Part shown: in pieces, positions 23,575 through 30,704 of the stretch
Layout of the letters: each line of letters starts with the position of its first letter
How positions within the stretch are numbered: the first letter of the stretch is position 1
Assembly (NCBI GenBank): GCA_017532155.1
Contig: JAFXJP010000045.1
Coordinates: 1 to 40,329 of the forward strand
Source of the DNA: Clostridia bacterium
GTDB lineage: Bacteria; Bacillota; Clostridia; Christensenellales; Aristaeellaceae
Reading direction: 5' to 3'
DNA length: 40,329 nt
Program-made: the position numbers and the translations under genes
Notes under the pieces: generated by a model
What the model was told of the DNA's origin: nothing
The model's database searches: none
Seen by the model: only the letters and a program-made list of their open reading frames with translations

Positions 23575-24423
23575 ATGAAAAGAATTCTTTCCTTACTCTT
23601 GATTGCAAGTCTTTTACTGACTTCTTCCGTCTACTCTGTCGCGGCACAAACAGAGATCATAAAGGATAAAAATGAGATTATCTCTTTTTCCAAAACACTT
23701 GACGAAGCCTCTTCATACGCAGATTTATGGCGTTGCTATGATAGTATACAAAAATACTCGGGTTACCGGCAGGATGCTTCTTTGATGCAGATTCGCAGAG
23801 ATCTAATGGAACTCATGCTCCTTGGATATTGGGGGCAAGGTGAAATCTACATTAAAAACTATTGTTATTATAACGATTATAATAATACTAACTTAGTATC
23901 AAGCTTGGGCATAGGGATTCCTACCAGCAAAGAATCGGGACAGAGTTACTATTACTATAAAGAGTCTACGGATGAAGGTTTGGTCATCGGCTACGAGAGC
24001 ATTATTACAGAAGATCAAACCGATAATTTCTTGATCAATTTCAAAGAAAACGAAATTACTGTTTTCAGCTATGTTGAAAACAAAACATATAACATGAAAA
24101 GGTCTACTACATATACTCCACCGGCGCTCAAAGACAATGCAAAAAATGCATATATATATCTTGCCAATGTCATCTCCAATTTTTATGATCCTCGTTCTGT
24201 TGTCGTTAATCAGTGCGAATATAATGCGCTTGCGGAATCCTGCTATGTTAGCATCAGCGCAGCAAACAGAGTAGGAGGTACGCTAGCAAAAACTTACTGG
24301 ATTGATAAATTTAATGGCTCCTATACTATACACGAATGGCCTTATGGTGTAGATTCTTCTAATGTTGACATCAACGAACTCAATCAAAAGCTTCAAGAGT
24401 ACATTAATCGCATATACAACTAA
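23575..24423 (+). CDS. Secreted protein of unknown function in an AT-rich cassette
   Basis: A 282-residue protein with a signal peptide (MKRILSLLLIASLLLTSSVYSVAA-QT). No family was recognised. The mature part starts with a helical stretch (EIISFSKTLDEASSYADLWRCY), a Tyr/Asn-rich region (YCYYNDYNNTN), beta-rich segments and a helical C-terminus (INELNQKLQEYINRIYN). Its codons are clearly more AT-rich than those of neighbouring genes, as is the whole 22.9-24.5 kb stretch, which suggests acquisition from elsewhere. AAGGAG precedes the start. It is co-transcribed with the DUF1413 gene and ends at the terminator 24427-24460. Confidence 0.7.
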   Translation: MKRILSLLLIASLLLTSSVYSVAAQTEIIKDKNEIISFSKTLDEASSYADLWRCYDSIQKYSGYRQDASLMQIRRDLMELMLLGYWGQGEIYIKNYCYYNDYNNTNLVSSLGIGIPTSKESGQSYYYYKESTDEGLVIGYESIITEDQTDNFLINFKENEITVFSYVENKTYNMKRSTTYTPPALKDNAKNAYIYLANVISNFYDPRSVVVNQCEYNALAESCYVSISAANRVGGTLAKTYWIDKFNGSYTIHEWPYGVDSSNVDINELNQKLQEYINRIYN

Positions 24424-24426
24424 TTA

Positions 24427-24460
24427 GGAAAGGCAGCAAAAGCTGCCTTTCTTAATTTTT
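24427..24460 (+). terminator. Terminator of the AT-rich cassette
   Basis: AAAGGCAGC-AAAA-GCTGCCTTT stem-loop followed by CTTAATTTTT. Confidence 0.82.
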
Positions 24461-24463
24461 CCC

Positions 24464-24492
24464 TTGTATTCTTTTCCACATCGATTTATAAT
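24464..24492 (+). promoter_or_regulatory. pgi promoter
   Basis: TTGTAT (24464-24469), 17-base spacer, perfect TATAAT (24487-24492), 50 bases upstream of the start codon. Confidence 0.7.
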
Positions 24493-24542
24493 AAGCTTGT
24501 GTGCTGTGCGCACTTTATCATGAAAGGAAACGGTGATTCATT

Positions 24543-25880
24543 ATGGCAATGACACTTAAAATGACCGGCGTGAAGGGCTTTGTGGAACAGCGCGAACTGG
24601 ATAACATGAACTCCCTCATGCATTGTGTAAATGAACAGCTGCTGGCGCATACCGGCGCGGGCAATGATTTCCTGGGCTGGATCGATCTGCCCGTCAACTA
24701 CGACAAGGACGAGTTCGCCCGCATCCAGAAGGCCGCCAAGAAGATTCAGTCCGACAGCGACGTGCTGGTCGTCATCGGCATCGGCGGCAGCTACCTGGGT
24801 GCGCGCGCTGCCATCGAATTCTGCAAGGGCCAGATGTACAACGCCGTGCGCGAAGAGGGCATCCCCGAGGTGTACTTCGCCGGCAACAACATCTCCTCTT
24901 CCTACCTGAATGATATCATCAAGATCATCGGCGACCGTGATTTCTCGGTCAACATCATCTCCAAGTCCGGCACCACCACCGAGCCCGCCATCGCCTTCCG
25001 CGTGTTCAAGAAGATGCTGGAAGAAAAGTACGGCAAGGAAGGCGCCAAGGGCCGCATCTACGCCACCACCGATAAGGCGCGCGGCGCGCTGAAGGCGCTT
25101 GCCACCGCCGAGGGCTATGAGACCTTCGTGGTTCCGGACGACGTGGGCGGCCGCTTCTCGGTGCTTACGGCTGTGGGCCTGCTGCCCATTGCTGCTGCCG
25201 GCGTGAACATCGAAGAAATGATGAAGGGCGCGCAGGACAGCCGCGAAGCTTGCACCGCGGGCGACGTCAACACCAACCCCGCCATGCAGTACGCGGCGCT
25301 TCGCAACATCCTCTACCGCAAGGGCAAGGTGACCGAAATTCTGGTCAACTACGAGCCCGCGCTGATGATGATGGGCGAATGGTTCAAGCAGCTGTACGCC
25401 GAAAGCGAAGGCAAGGATCTCAAGGGCATTTTCCCCACCGCCGCCAACTTCTCCACCGACCTGCACTCCATCGGTCAGTTCATCCAGGACGGCACCCGCA
25501 ATCTGTTTGAGACGGTGCTGTGGGTGAACACCCCCGTCAGCGAAGCGTACCTCGAAGCTGCGGAAGAGGACATCGACGGCCTCAATTACCTGGCCGGCAA
25601 GAGCGTGCAGTTTGTGAACTCCAAGGCCTATCAGGGCACGCTGATGGCGCACATGGACGGCGGCACGCCCAACATCATCGTGGAAATCGACAAGGCCGAC
25701 GCCTATCACTTTGGTTATCTGGCCTACTTCTTTGAAAAGGCCTGCGGCCTCAGTGGCTATCTGCTGGGCGTCAATCCCTTCGATCAGCCCGGCGTTGAAG
25801 CCTACAAGAAGAATATGTTTGCATTGCTTGGCAAGCCCGGCTTTGAAGATCGCAAAGCGGAACTCGAAAAGCGCCTGTAA
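24543..25880 (+). CDS. pgi: Glucose-6-phosphate isomerase
   Basis: A 445-residue PGI, the usual length for Firmicutes. Two SIS domains are recognisable: [15 protein letters not shown] (~residues 78-92) and [14 protein letters not shown] (~140-153). The active-site segment [21 protein letters not shown] and the C-terminal [17 protein letters not shown] with its catalytic Lys follow. It interconverts glucose 6-phosphate and fructose 6-phosphate. The start at 24543 has a GGTGAT site nine bases ahead. It has its own promoter, and a strong hairpin plus structured element copy B follow. Confidence 0.97.
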   Translation: MAMTLKMTGVKGFVEQRELDNMNSLMHCVNEQLLAHTGAGNDFLGWIDLPVNYDKDEFARIQKAAKKIQSDSDVLVVIGIGGSYLGARAAIEFCKGQMYNAVREEGIPEVYFAGNNISSSYLNDIIKIIGDRDFSVNIISKSGTTTEPAIAFRVFKKMLEEKYGKEGAKGRIYATTDKARGALKALATAEGYETFVVPDDVGGRFSVLTAVGLLPIAAAGVNIEEMMKGAQDSREACTAGDVNTNPAMQYAALRNILYRKGKVTEILVNYEPALMMMGEWFKQLYAESEGKDLKGIFPTAANFSTDLHSIGQFIQDGTRNLFETVLWVNTPVSEAYLEAAEEDIDGLNYLAGKSVQFVNSKAYQGTLMAHMDGGTPNIIVEIDKADAYHFGYLAYFFEKACGLSGYLLGVNPFDQPGVEAYKKNMFALLGKPGFEDRKAELEKRL

Positions 25881-25885
25881 GGCGC

Positions 25886-26045
25886 TCAAAAGGGAACGGA
25901 TGAATCCGTTCCCTTTTGAATTGCATCATTTTCCTGTGCGGCTACGCCGCACGGCCGGAAAATGATAGAGGAAGCAGCTTTCAGCTGCTCCTCGCACCGC
26001 ACATGTCGCTGCTGCGGATGAGAAAAGAGGACGCTGCGCTCCTCT
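25886..26045 (+). repeat. Multi-hairpin 3' element, copy B (after pgi)
   Basis: It begins five bases after the pgi stop codon. A 15-bp terminator-like hairpin TCAAAAGGGAACGGA / TCCGTTCCCTTTTGA (25886-25919) is followed by GCATCATTTTCC, a GTGCGGC-TAC-GCCGCAC hairpin closed by GGAAAATGAT, the conserved AGCAGCT-TTC-AGCTGCT hairpin, and AAAGAGGA-CGCTGCGC-TCCTCTTT. It has the same order and spacing as copy A after pgk, with compensated stem changes. The rest of the gap to 26128 holds only the next promoter. Confidence 0.8.
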
Positions 26046-26069
26046 TTACTCCTCGCTGATATAGTTTTA

Positions 26070-26098
26070 TTGCCATAGTGTGTTGCTTATTGTACAAT
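26070..26098 (+). promoter_or_regulatory. Promoter of the lipoprotein gene
   Basis: TTGCCA (26070-26075), 17-base spacer, TACAAT (26093-26098), 30 bases before the start codon. Confidence 0.65.
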
Positions 26099-26128
26099 AT
26101 AACCAGATCAAAAAAGGAGGCATATAAT

Positions 26129-26728
26129 ATGAAACGACTGTTACTGACCGCCCTTTCCTGTCTAATCATATTCACCCTGCTTGGCTGCTCGGCGAAAAAG
26201 GCCTCCGCGCTTGAAATGTACATAGAGCCTGCGCAGCTGAGCAAGGAAGAGCAAGCCATCGTCAATCTGCTGGATGCCAGCCGCGCACGCATTTTTGATC
26301 TCAAGCTGACCGACGAATTAAAGAGCGCGCACATCAAGGTGTACCGCCTGGAAGACGGCGCCTGGGTTCCCGCCTCAGGCGGCGGCTCCATGAGAATCGA
26401 AGGGAAAAAGAGCCGTCTGGCGCTGGATTTTGACGTGCTGGCTGACGATCTGTACGTCGCCCTGCAGGGAACGGAAAGCAGCGCCGTCAAGCGCATTGCG
26501 CCGGAGAAGATGGACAGGGGCAAAATGAGCGTCACCACCACCTCGCTTGCCAACCGCATAGAAATGCAGTATGAGCAGGAAGTCCCGTTGATCGTGCAGA
26601 TTATCAGCGAGAAAGACGTAATCATGAGCTACGGCCCGGAGATTTTTTCCGATCCCGCCCGCCTTCAGCAATACGGCTACGAATATGTGTACGCCGTCAC
26701 GGTGATGTTCAGCAAAAATCCGCTGTAA
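26129..26728 (+). CDS. Lipoprotein of unknown function
   Basis: A 199-residue protein with a lipoprotein signal peptide: MKRLLLTALSCLIIFTLLGC, where LLGC is the lipobox and Cys20 would be lipidated. No family was recognised in the mature domain. It looks mixed alpha/beta, with strands such as AHIKVYRLEDGAWVPASGGG and LALDFDVLADDLYVALQG and the end YEYVYAVTVMFSK. The start at 26129 has an AGGAGG site. It is a monocistronic unit with its own promoter and terminator, anchored outside the cytoplasmic membrane. Confidence 0.75.
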   Translation: MKRLLLTALSCLIIFTLLGCSAKKASALEMYIEPAQLSKEEQAIVNLLDASRARIFDLKLTDELKSAHIKVYRLEDGAWVPASGGGSMRIEGKKSRLALDFDVLADDLYVALQGTESSAVKRIAPEKMDRGKMSVTTTSLANRIEMQYEQEVPLIVQIISEKDVIMSYGPEIFSDPARLQQYGYEYVYAVTVMFSKNPL

Positions 26729-26741
26729 ACCTTCATTTTTT

Positions 26742-26771
26742 GCCGGATGATGTTTTCATCCGGCTTTTTTT
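26742..26771 (+). terminator. Terminator of the lipoprotein gene
   Basis: GCCGGATGA / TCATCCGGC stem (9 bp) with a five-base loop, followed by seven T. Confidence 0.9.
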
Positions 26772-26773
26772 AC

Positions 26774-26802
26774 TTTACGTTGGAATTAATCCATGCTATA
26801 AT
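26774..26802 (+). promoter_or_regulatory. Promoter of the phosphodiester glycosidase-family gene
   Basis: TTTACG (26774-26779), 17-base spacer, perfect TATAAT (26797-26802), starting right after the previous terminator. Confidence 0.65.
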
Positions 26803-26848
26803 TATTCTGCGTTCGTATGCGATACGAGCGGGAAAGGGTTACACAAAG

Positions 26849-27790
26849 ATGAAAAAAGCTATCAAGATTATTGCCATTGCGCTGCTGCTGGCGCTGCTGC
26901 TGGTGCTGGTGCCTTCGCCCATCTCCACCTACGACGCCTTCGCCGAAATCATCGAGCTGCCCATCGATACCAAGGACGGCGGCCCGGCATACAGCTGGGA
27001 TAACTATCTGTCCGAAACCCAGTACGAAGATCCCTCCCTGAAGGTGGACATCACCTGGGGCGGTCGTATTTACGATACCAATTACGTGTACGCTGTCATC
27101 AAGATTGCCAATCCCACCCAGCTGCGCACGGCCATGGCGTATCGCTACGGCAGCGATTACATCATCCAGGGCCATAAGATGGCCGAGGCCAACAACGCGG
27201 TCTTCGCCATCAACGGCGACTATTTCAACTACTACGATCACGGCTATCTGGTGCGCCACACCCAGCGCTTCCGCAATCGTCCCAACAAGATCTGGGATAT
27301 GCTGATCCTCGACCAGCACGGCAACTTCAACGTGATCATGGAACCCACCAAGGCGAAGATCGAAGAGTGGCAGGCTGCGCATCCCGACCTGACGATGGTC
27401 AACACTTTCAACTTCGGCCCCGTCATCCTGCTGGACGGCCAGCCCGCTTACGAGGACTTTGACAAGACCCTCAACCACGATTTCATCGGCGCGCACAAGC
27501 TGTGCCAGCGCATGGCCTTTGCCCAACTGGATGAATTGACCTACCTGGCCGTCACCAGCGAAGGCCCGGAAGATCAGGGCAGCGCCGGCCTGACGATGGA
27601 TCAGTTCGCCGAATGCCTGATGGAGATTGACGAAAAGCTGACCGACTACACCATCAAGGTGGCCTATAACCTGGACGGCGGCTCCTCCTCCACCATGGTC
27701 TTCCAGAACAGAAAAATCAACGCGCCCACCAATCCCAAGGTGCGCTACCTGTGCGATATCATCTATTTCGCCAGCGCCTGGCAGGAATAA
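26849..27790 (+). CDS. Phosphodiester glycosidase (NAGPA-domain) family protein, membrane-anchored
   Basis: A 313-residue protein. An N-terminal hydrophobic segment (IKIIAIALLLALLLVLVPSP) acts as a signal anchor. The rest matches the NAGPA/exopolysaccharide-associated domain: AVFAINGDYFNYYDHGYLVRH, FNFGPVILLDGQPAYEDF, RMAFAQLDELTYLAVTSEG, and AYNLDGGSSSTMVF near the end with the DGGSS signature. Such proteins cleave or trim sugar-phosphodiester linkages in cell-surface polymers; the exact substrate is unknown. The start at 26849 is favoured over longer in-frame starts, which would run back into the previous terminator. The AAAGGG ribosome binding site is weak. Confidence 0.85.
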   Translation: MKKAIKIIAIALLLALLLVLVPSPISTYDAFAEIIELPIDTKDGGPAYSWDNYLSETQYEDPSLKVDITWGGRIYDTNYVYAVIKIANPTQLRTAMAYRYGSDYIIQGHKMAEANNAVFAINGDYFNYYDHGYLVRHTQRFRNRPNKIWDMLILDQHGNFNVIMEPTKAKIEEWQAAHPDLTMVNTFNFGPVILLDGQPAYEDFDKTLNHDFIGAHKLCQRMAFAQLDELTYLAVTSEGPEDQGSAGLTMDQFAECLMEIDEKLTDYTIKVAYNLDGGSSSTMVFQNRKINAPTNPKVRYLCDIIYFASAWQE

Positions 27791-27805
27791 CGCTTTCATG
27801 CATAT

Positions 27806-27833
27806 AAGGGAACGCTTTGGCGTTCCCTTTTTT
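27806..27833 (+). terminator. Terminator between the NAGPA-family gene and trmO
   Basis: AAGGGAACGC-TTTG-GCGTTCCCTT stem-loop followed by TTTT. The AGGAGG ribosome binding site of trmO begins one base after the T-run, so trmO must be expressed by readthrough or from a promoter inside the upstream gene. Confidence 0.82.
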
Positions 27834-27851
27834 CAGGAGGGAACAAGGGAA

Positions 27852-28544
27852 ATGGCCGAGATCATCATCCGTCCGGTGGCGCATATTTACACCGATTTTG
27901 CCGAGAAATTCGGCATTCCGCGTCAGAGCGGGCTGGTGGAGGACTTGTGCGGCCGGGTGGTATTTGAAGAGGAATTCCGCAGGCCCGAGGCGCTGCGCCG
28001 CATAGAGGAATTTTCGCACCTGTGGCTGATCTGGCAGTTTTCCAAGGCCGTGACGAAGGACTTTCATCCCACCGTGCGCCCGCCGCGCCTGGGCGGCAAT
28101 GAGCGCGTAGGGGTCTTCGCCTCGCGCGCGCCGTATCGGCCCAACGCGCTGGCCATGTCCTGCGTCAAGCTCCTCCGGGTTGAGTGGGATGCTAAAGACG
28201 GCCCGGCACTGATCGTCGGCGGCGTGGACATGCTCTCAGGCACGCCGATCTTTGACGTAAAGCCCTACATTCCCGTGGCAGACTGCCATCCCGAGGCCAC
28301 GCAGGGCTACACCGCGCAGACGCGCGAGCATCTTTTGCAGGTGGAAATCGGCGAAGAATTTTTATCCCGGATCCCGGAAAATAAGCTCTCCGCCCTGCGC
28401 GGCGTGCTCGCCCGCGATCCGCGCCCCGGCTATCAGGATGACCCCGACGCCGTGTATGGCATGGATTTTGCCGGAATGGACGTGGGCTTCACCGTGAATC
28501 AGAACACTTTGCGCGTGGTACGCATTACATTTGAGGAGGACTGA
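27852..28544 (+). CDS. trmO: tRNA (N6-threonylcarbamoyladenosine(37)-N6)-methyltransferase TrmO
   Basis: A 230-residue protein of the TrmO (YaeB/VirR) family: IIIRPVAHIYTDFAEKFGIPRQSG, FEEEFRRPEALRRIEEFSHLWLIWQF, VRPPRLGGNERVGVFASRAPYRPNALAMSCVKL and the C-terminal VYGMDFAGMDVGFTV. It uses S-adenosylmethionine to methylate t6A37 in tRNAs that read ACY codons. The start at 27852 is preferred; an earlier ATG would place the terminator inside the gene. The Dabb gene follows so closely that they are probably co-transcribed. Confidence 0.93.
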   Translation: MAEIIIRPVAHIYTDFAEKFGIPRQSGLVEDLCGRVVFEEEFRRPEALRRIEEFSHLWLIWQFSKAVTKDFHPTVRPPRLGGNERVGVFASRAPYRPNALAMSCVKLLRVEWDAKDGPALIVGGVDMLSGTPIFDVKPYIPVADCHPEATQGYTAQTREHLLQVEIGEEFLSRIPENKLSALRGVLARDPRPGYQDDPDAVYGMDFAGMDVGFTVNQNTLRVVRITFEED

Positions 28545-28562
28545 AAAACGGTCTGTCACATC

Positions 28563-28826
28563 GTGATGTGGAACCTCAAGGACGAAAACAAGGAAGAAAA
28601 TGCCCTTCATATCAAGCGCGCGCTGGAAGACCTGAACGGCAAAATTCCCGGCCTGCTCCGTCTCACCGTCAACCGCGCTTACAATGGCTTTGATCTGTGC
28701 CTGTACTCCGAATTTGAGACGCGCGCGGACGTGCTCAGCTACCGCGACAATCCCCTGCACGTGGCCTGCCAGCAGATTGTGCACGCGGCGATGAGCGAGA
28801 GAGTTGTGTGCAATTACGAGGGGTAA
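28563..28826 (+). CDS. Stress-responsive alpha/beta-barrel (Dabb) domain protein
   Basis: A small Dabb protein (87 residues from GTG 28563). Dabb proteins normally begin M-V-x-H-I-V-M-W-x-L-K-D. Here the codons before GTG read ACG-GTC-TGT-CAC-ATC, that is (T)VCHIV, then MWNLKDE, so the conserved first strand lies upstream of any ATG or GTG. AGGAGG (28534-28539) is eight bases from the ACG at 28548 but over 20 from the GTG. Either ACG is the start, or the start codon was lost. The rest (IPGLLRLTVNRAYNGFDLCLYSEFETRADVLSYRDNPLH) is intact. Function of the family is poorly known. Confidence 0.75.
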   Translation: MMWNLKDENKEENALHIKRALEDLNGKIPGLLRLTVNRAYNGFDLCLYSEFETRADVLSYRDNPLHVACQQIVHAAMSERVVCNYEG

Positions 28827-28860
28827 GGGGGACGGCTGCCGCAGGCAGCGTCCCTCATTA
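28827..28860 (+). terminator. Hairpin after the Dabb gene
   Basis: GGGACGGCTGCC-GCA-GGCAGC.GTCCC stem-loop directly after the stop codon. The T-run is poor, so termination strength is uncertain. Confidence 0.5.
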
Positions 28861-29165
28861 TCGCGCTGCCCGCAGGCGGCGTTACCCCATCCCGCGCCGC
28901 AGCGCGAAACCCGCTCGTTTTTCCCGCAGAAAAAACGGCGTCAGCCAAACGCACGCCGCACCACAGCGGCAGTCCGCGGAGCACAGCTCCGCGAGCGCGC
29001 AAAGCGCGCAGAAAAAGGGGCTTGGAAGCGTGGGGAAAGCTTGCTTTCCCAAACGATTCCAAACCCCTTTTTCATACAGACTGCCGCGGCAAAGGATCCA
29101 CCCAAGCCCCGGCACAAACGCAGGTTCTTTGGTACTTTCTTGACGCAAGAAAGTACCGTCCTCCC
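28861..29165 (-). repeat. Hairpin-chain terminator element, copy T3 (after uxaC)
   Basis: The 345-base gap 28827-29171 holds no gene. On the minus strand after the uxaC stop: GGTACTTTCTTG-CGT-CAAGAAAGTACC hairpin, CGGCAGTCTGTATGAAAAAG, long terminator hairpin (29011-29073; apical GGGAAAGC-AA-GCTTTCCC), GCGCGC-TTT-GCGCGC, GCGGAGC-TGT-GCTCCGC, a linker with GTGCGTTTGGCTGACGCC, and CGTTTTTTC-TGC-GGGAAAAACG. It matches copy T4 at 35050-35345 along its whole length. Confidence 0.75.
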
Positions 29166-29171
29166 CCGTCC

Positions 29172-30566
29172 TTACAGCCCGAAATACCGCTTGGTATTGT
29201 AATACGAAATGTTCTCCACAATCTCGCCCAGCGTCTTCATATCGGCAGGATACATGCCCTCTTCCACCCACTGGCCGATGATGCGGCAGAGAATCCGGCG
29301 GAAGTACTCGTGGCGCGTGTAGGAGAGGAAGGAGCGGCTGTCGGTGAGCATGCCGATGAAATTGCCCAGCAGGCCCACTTCGGCAAGTGTCTTAATCTGA
29401 TTGGTCATGCCCTCCATGGTGTCGTTGAGCCACCAGGCAGAGCCGTGCTGGATCTTGCCCAGGCACTCGGGGCCCTGGAAGGACTGCGCGATGGACACCA
29501 GCATGGCGTTGTCGCCGGAGTTCAGGGAATAGAGGATGGTCTTGGGCAGTTCGCCGGTCTTTTCGAAGCTGTCCAGGAAGCGCGTGATATCAAAAGGATT
29601 GCCCGTCGCGCCCATGCAGTCGTAGCCCGTATCGGGGCCCAGCTGCTCAAAACGGCGGGTGTTGCTGTTGCGCACAGCGCCGTAATGCATCTGCATGGCC
29701 CAGCCGCGGCGCGCGTACTCGCGGCCGAGGAACTGCATCATGTAGAACTGATAGGCAGCCACTTCGCCGTTCGTCAGCTTTTCGCCGTTCATGCCCTTGT
29801 CGAAGATGGCCTTGATGTCAACGCCGTCAAGATCGGCATAGGGAATGGTGTCAATGCCGTGGTCGCTGGCGCAGCAGCCCATCTCGTCAAAGTAATCCAT
29901 GCGCTTTTTCAGCGCCTTCTTCACGCAGTTGGGGCAGTGGATTTCGATCTCCGCCACTTCGCCCAGCTTTTTGATATACTCCGCAAAGCCCGCCTTGTGG
30001 ATGTTGAGCGCCTTGTCGGGACGCCAGGCAGGGATCACGCGGGTCTTGAAGGAGGTATCGGCGGCAATCGCCTTGTGCGCGGCAAGGTCGTCAATGGGAT
30101 CATCGGTGGTGGCGATGCACTCAACGTTCGCCATTTCGATCATCTTGCGAACGGTGAGGGTCTTGAGTTTTTCGTTGCACAGATCCCACACTTCCTGGGC
30201 GGTTTCGCCGTTCAGGATGCCCTCATAGCCGAAGAAGCGCTTGAGCTCCAGGTGCGTCCAGTGATACATGGGATTGCCAATCGCCTTGGGCAGCATTTCG
30301 GCAAACTGCTGGAAGCGCTCGCGGTCGGAGGCCGGGCCAGTAACAAGCTTTTCGTCCACGCCGTTACTGCGGATCAGGCGCCACTTGTAGTGATCGCCGC
30401 CCAGCCACAGCTGGGTGATATTGTCATACTGCCTGTCATCGGCAATTTCCTGGGGGGAAATGTGGCAGTGGTAGTCAATGATGGGCATTTTTTCGGCGTG
30501 CTCATGATAAAGCACCTTTGCCGTTTCAGTATTGAGAAGGAAATCCTTCGTCATGAATTCCTGCAT
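29172..30566 (-). CDS. uxaC: Glucuronate/galacturonate isomerase (uronate isomerase)
   Basis: A 464-residue UxaC of the amidohydrolase-like fold. The metal motif IIDYHCHISPQEI lies near residue 30; other landmarks are HWTHLELKRFFGYEG, WRPDKALNI, RGWAMQMHYGAVRN, DTGYDCMG and the C-terminal GMLTDSRSFLSYTRHEYFRRILC. It isomerises D-galacturonate to D-tagaturonate (and glucuronate to fructuronate), the first step of pectin monomer catabolism. The ATG at 30566 is chosen because the AAAGGAAG site overlaps the alternative ATG at 30572. It is divergent from uxaB, the next enzyme of the pathway, with facing promoters in a 138-base gap. Confidence 0.96.
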   Translation of the reverse strand: MQEFMTKDFLLNTETAKVLYHEHAEKMPIIDYHCHISPQEIADDRQYDNITQLWLGGDHYKWRLIRSNGVDEKLVTGPASDRERFQQFAEMLPKAIGNPMYHWTHLELKRFFGYEGILNGETAQEVWDLCNEKLKTLTVRKMIEMANVECIATTDDPIDDLAAHKAIAADTSFKTRVIPAWRPDKALNIHKAGFAEYIKKLGEVAEIEIHCPNCVKKALKKRMDYFDEMGCCASDHGIDTIPYADLDGVDIKAIFDKGMNGEKLTNGEVAAYQFYMMQFLGREYARRGWAMQMHYGAVRNSNTRRFEQLGPDTGYDCMGATGNPFDITRFLDSFEKTGELPKTILYSLNSGDNAMLVSIAQSFQGPECLGKIQHGSAWWLNDTMEGMTNQIKTLAEVGLLGNFIGMLTDSRSFLSYTRHEYFRRILCRIIGQWVEEGMYPADMKTLGEIVENISYYNTKRYFGL

Positions 30567-30606
30567 GGTCATCTTCCTTTCGTTATATCCGGATGTCTCT
30601 TATTTT

Positions 30607-30634
30607 ATTATAGCGAGGATTTTCAATTTTGCAA
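30607..30634 (-). promoter_or_regulatory. uxaC promoter
   Basis: Minus strand: TTGCAA (30629-30634), 16-base spacer, perfect TATAAT (30607-30612). Confidence 0.62.
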
Positions 30635-30640
30635 GTCCTA

Positions 30641-30669
30641 TTGACATTCAGGCCAATTGTGATTAAAGT
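30641..30669 (+). promoter_or_regulatory. uxaB-uxaA operon promoter
   Basis: Perfect TTGACA (30641-30646), 17-base spacer, TAAAGT (30664-30669). It lies back to back with the uxaC promoter, only six bases between the -35 boxes, so one regulator could control both. Confidence 0.58.
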
Positions 30670-30704
30670 AAATAAAAAAGCGACTGAAAAAGCGAGGTAT
30701 GCGT

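Noticed and set aside
24486-25889. Minus-strand frame of 467 codons opposite pgi
   Set aside because: Shadow of pgi; it would span the pgi promoter and has no domain similarity.
28882-29271. Short frames across the repeat elements near 29 kb and 35 kb that share FAL/WL-type peptides
   Set aside because: The similarity comes from the shared DNA hairpin element, not from a conserved protein; frames are interrupted and overlap terminators.
29022-30644. Plus-strand frame of 540 codons opposite uxaC
   Set aside because: Shadow of uxaC that also runs through the repeat element T3.
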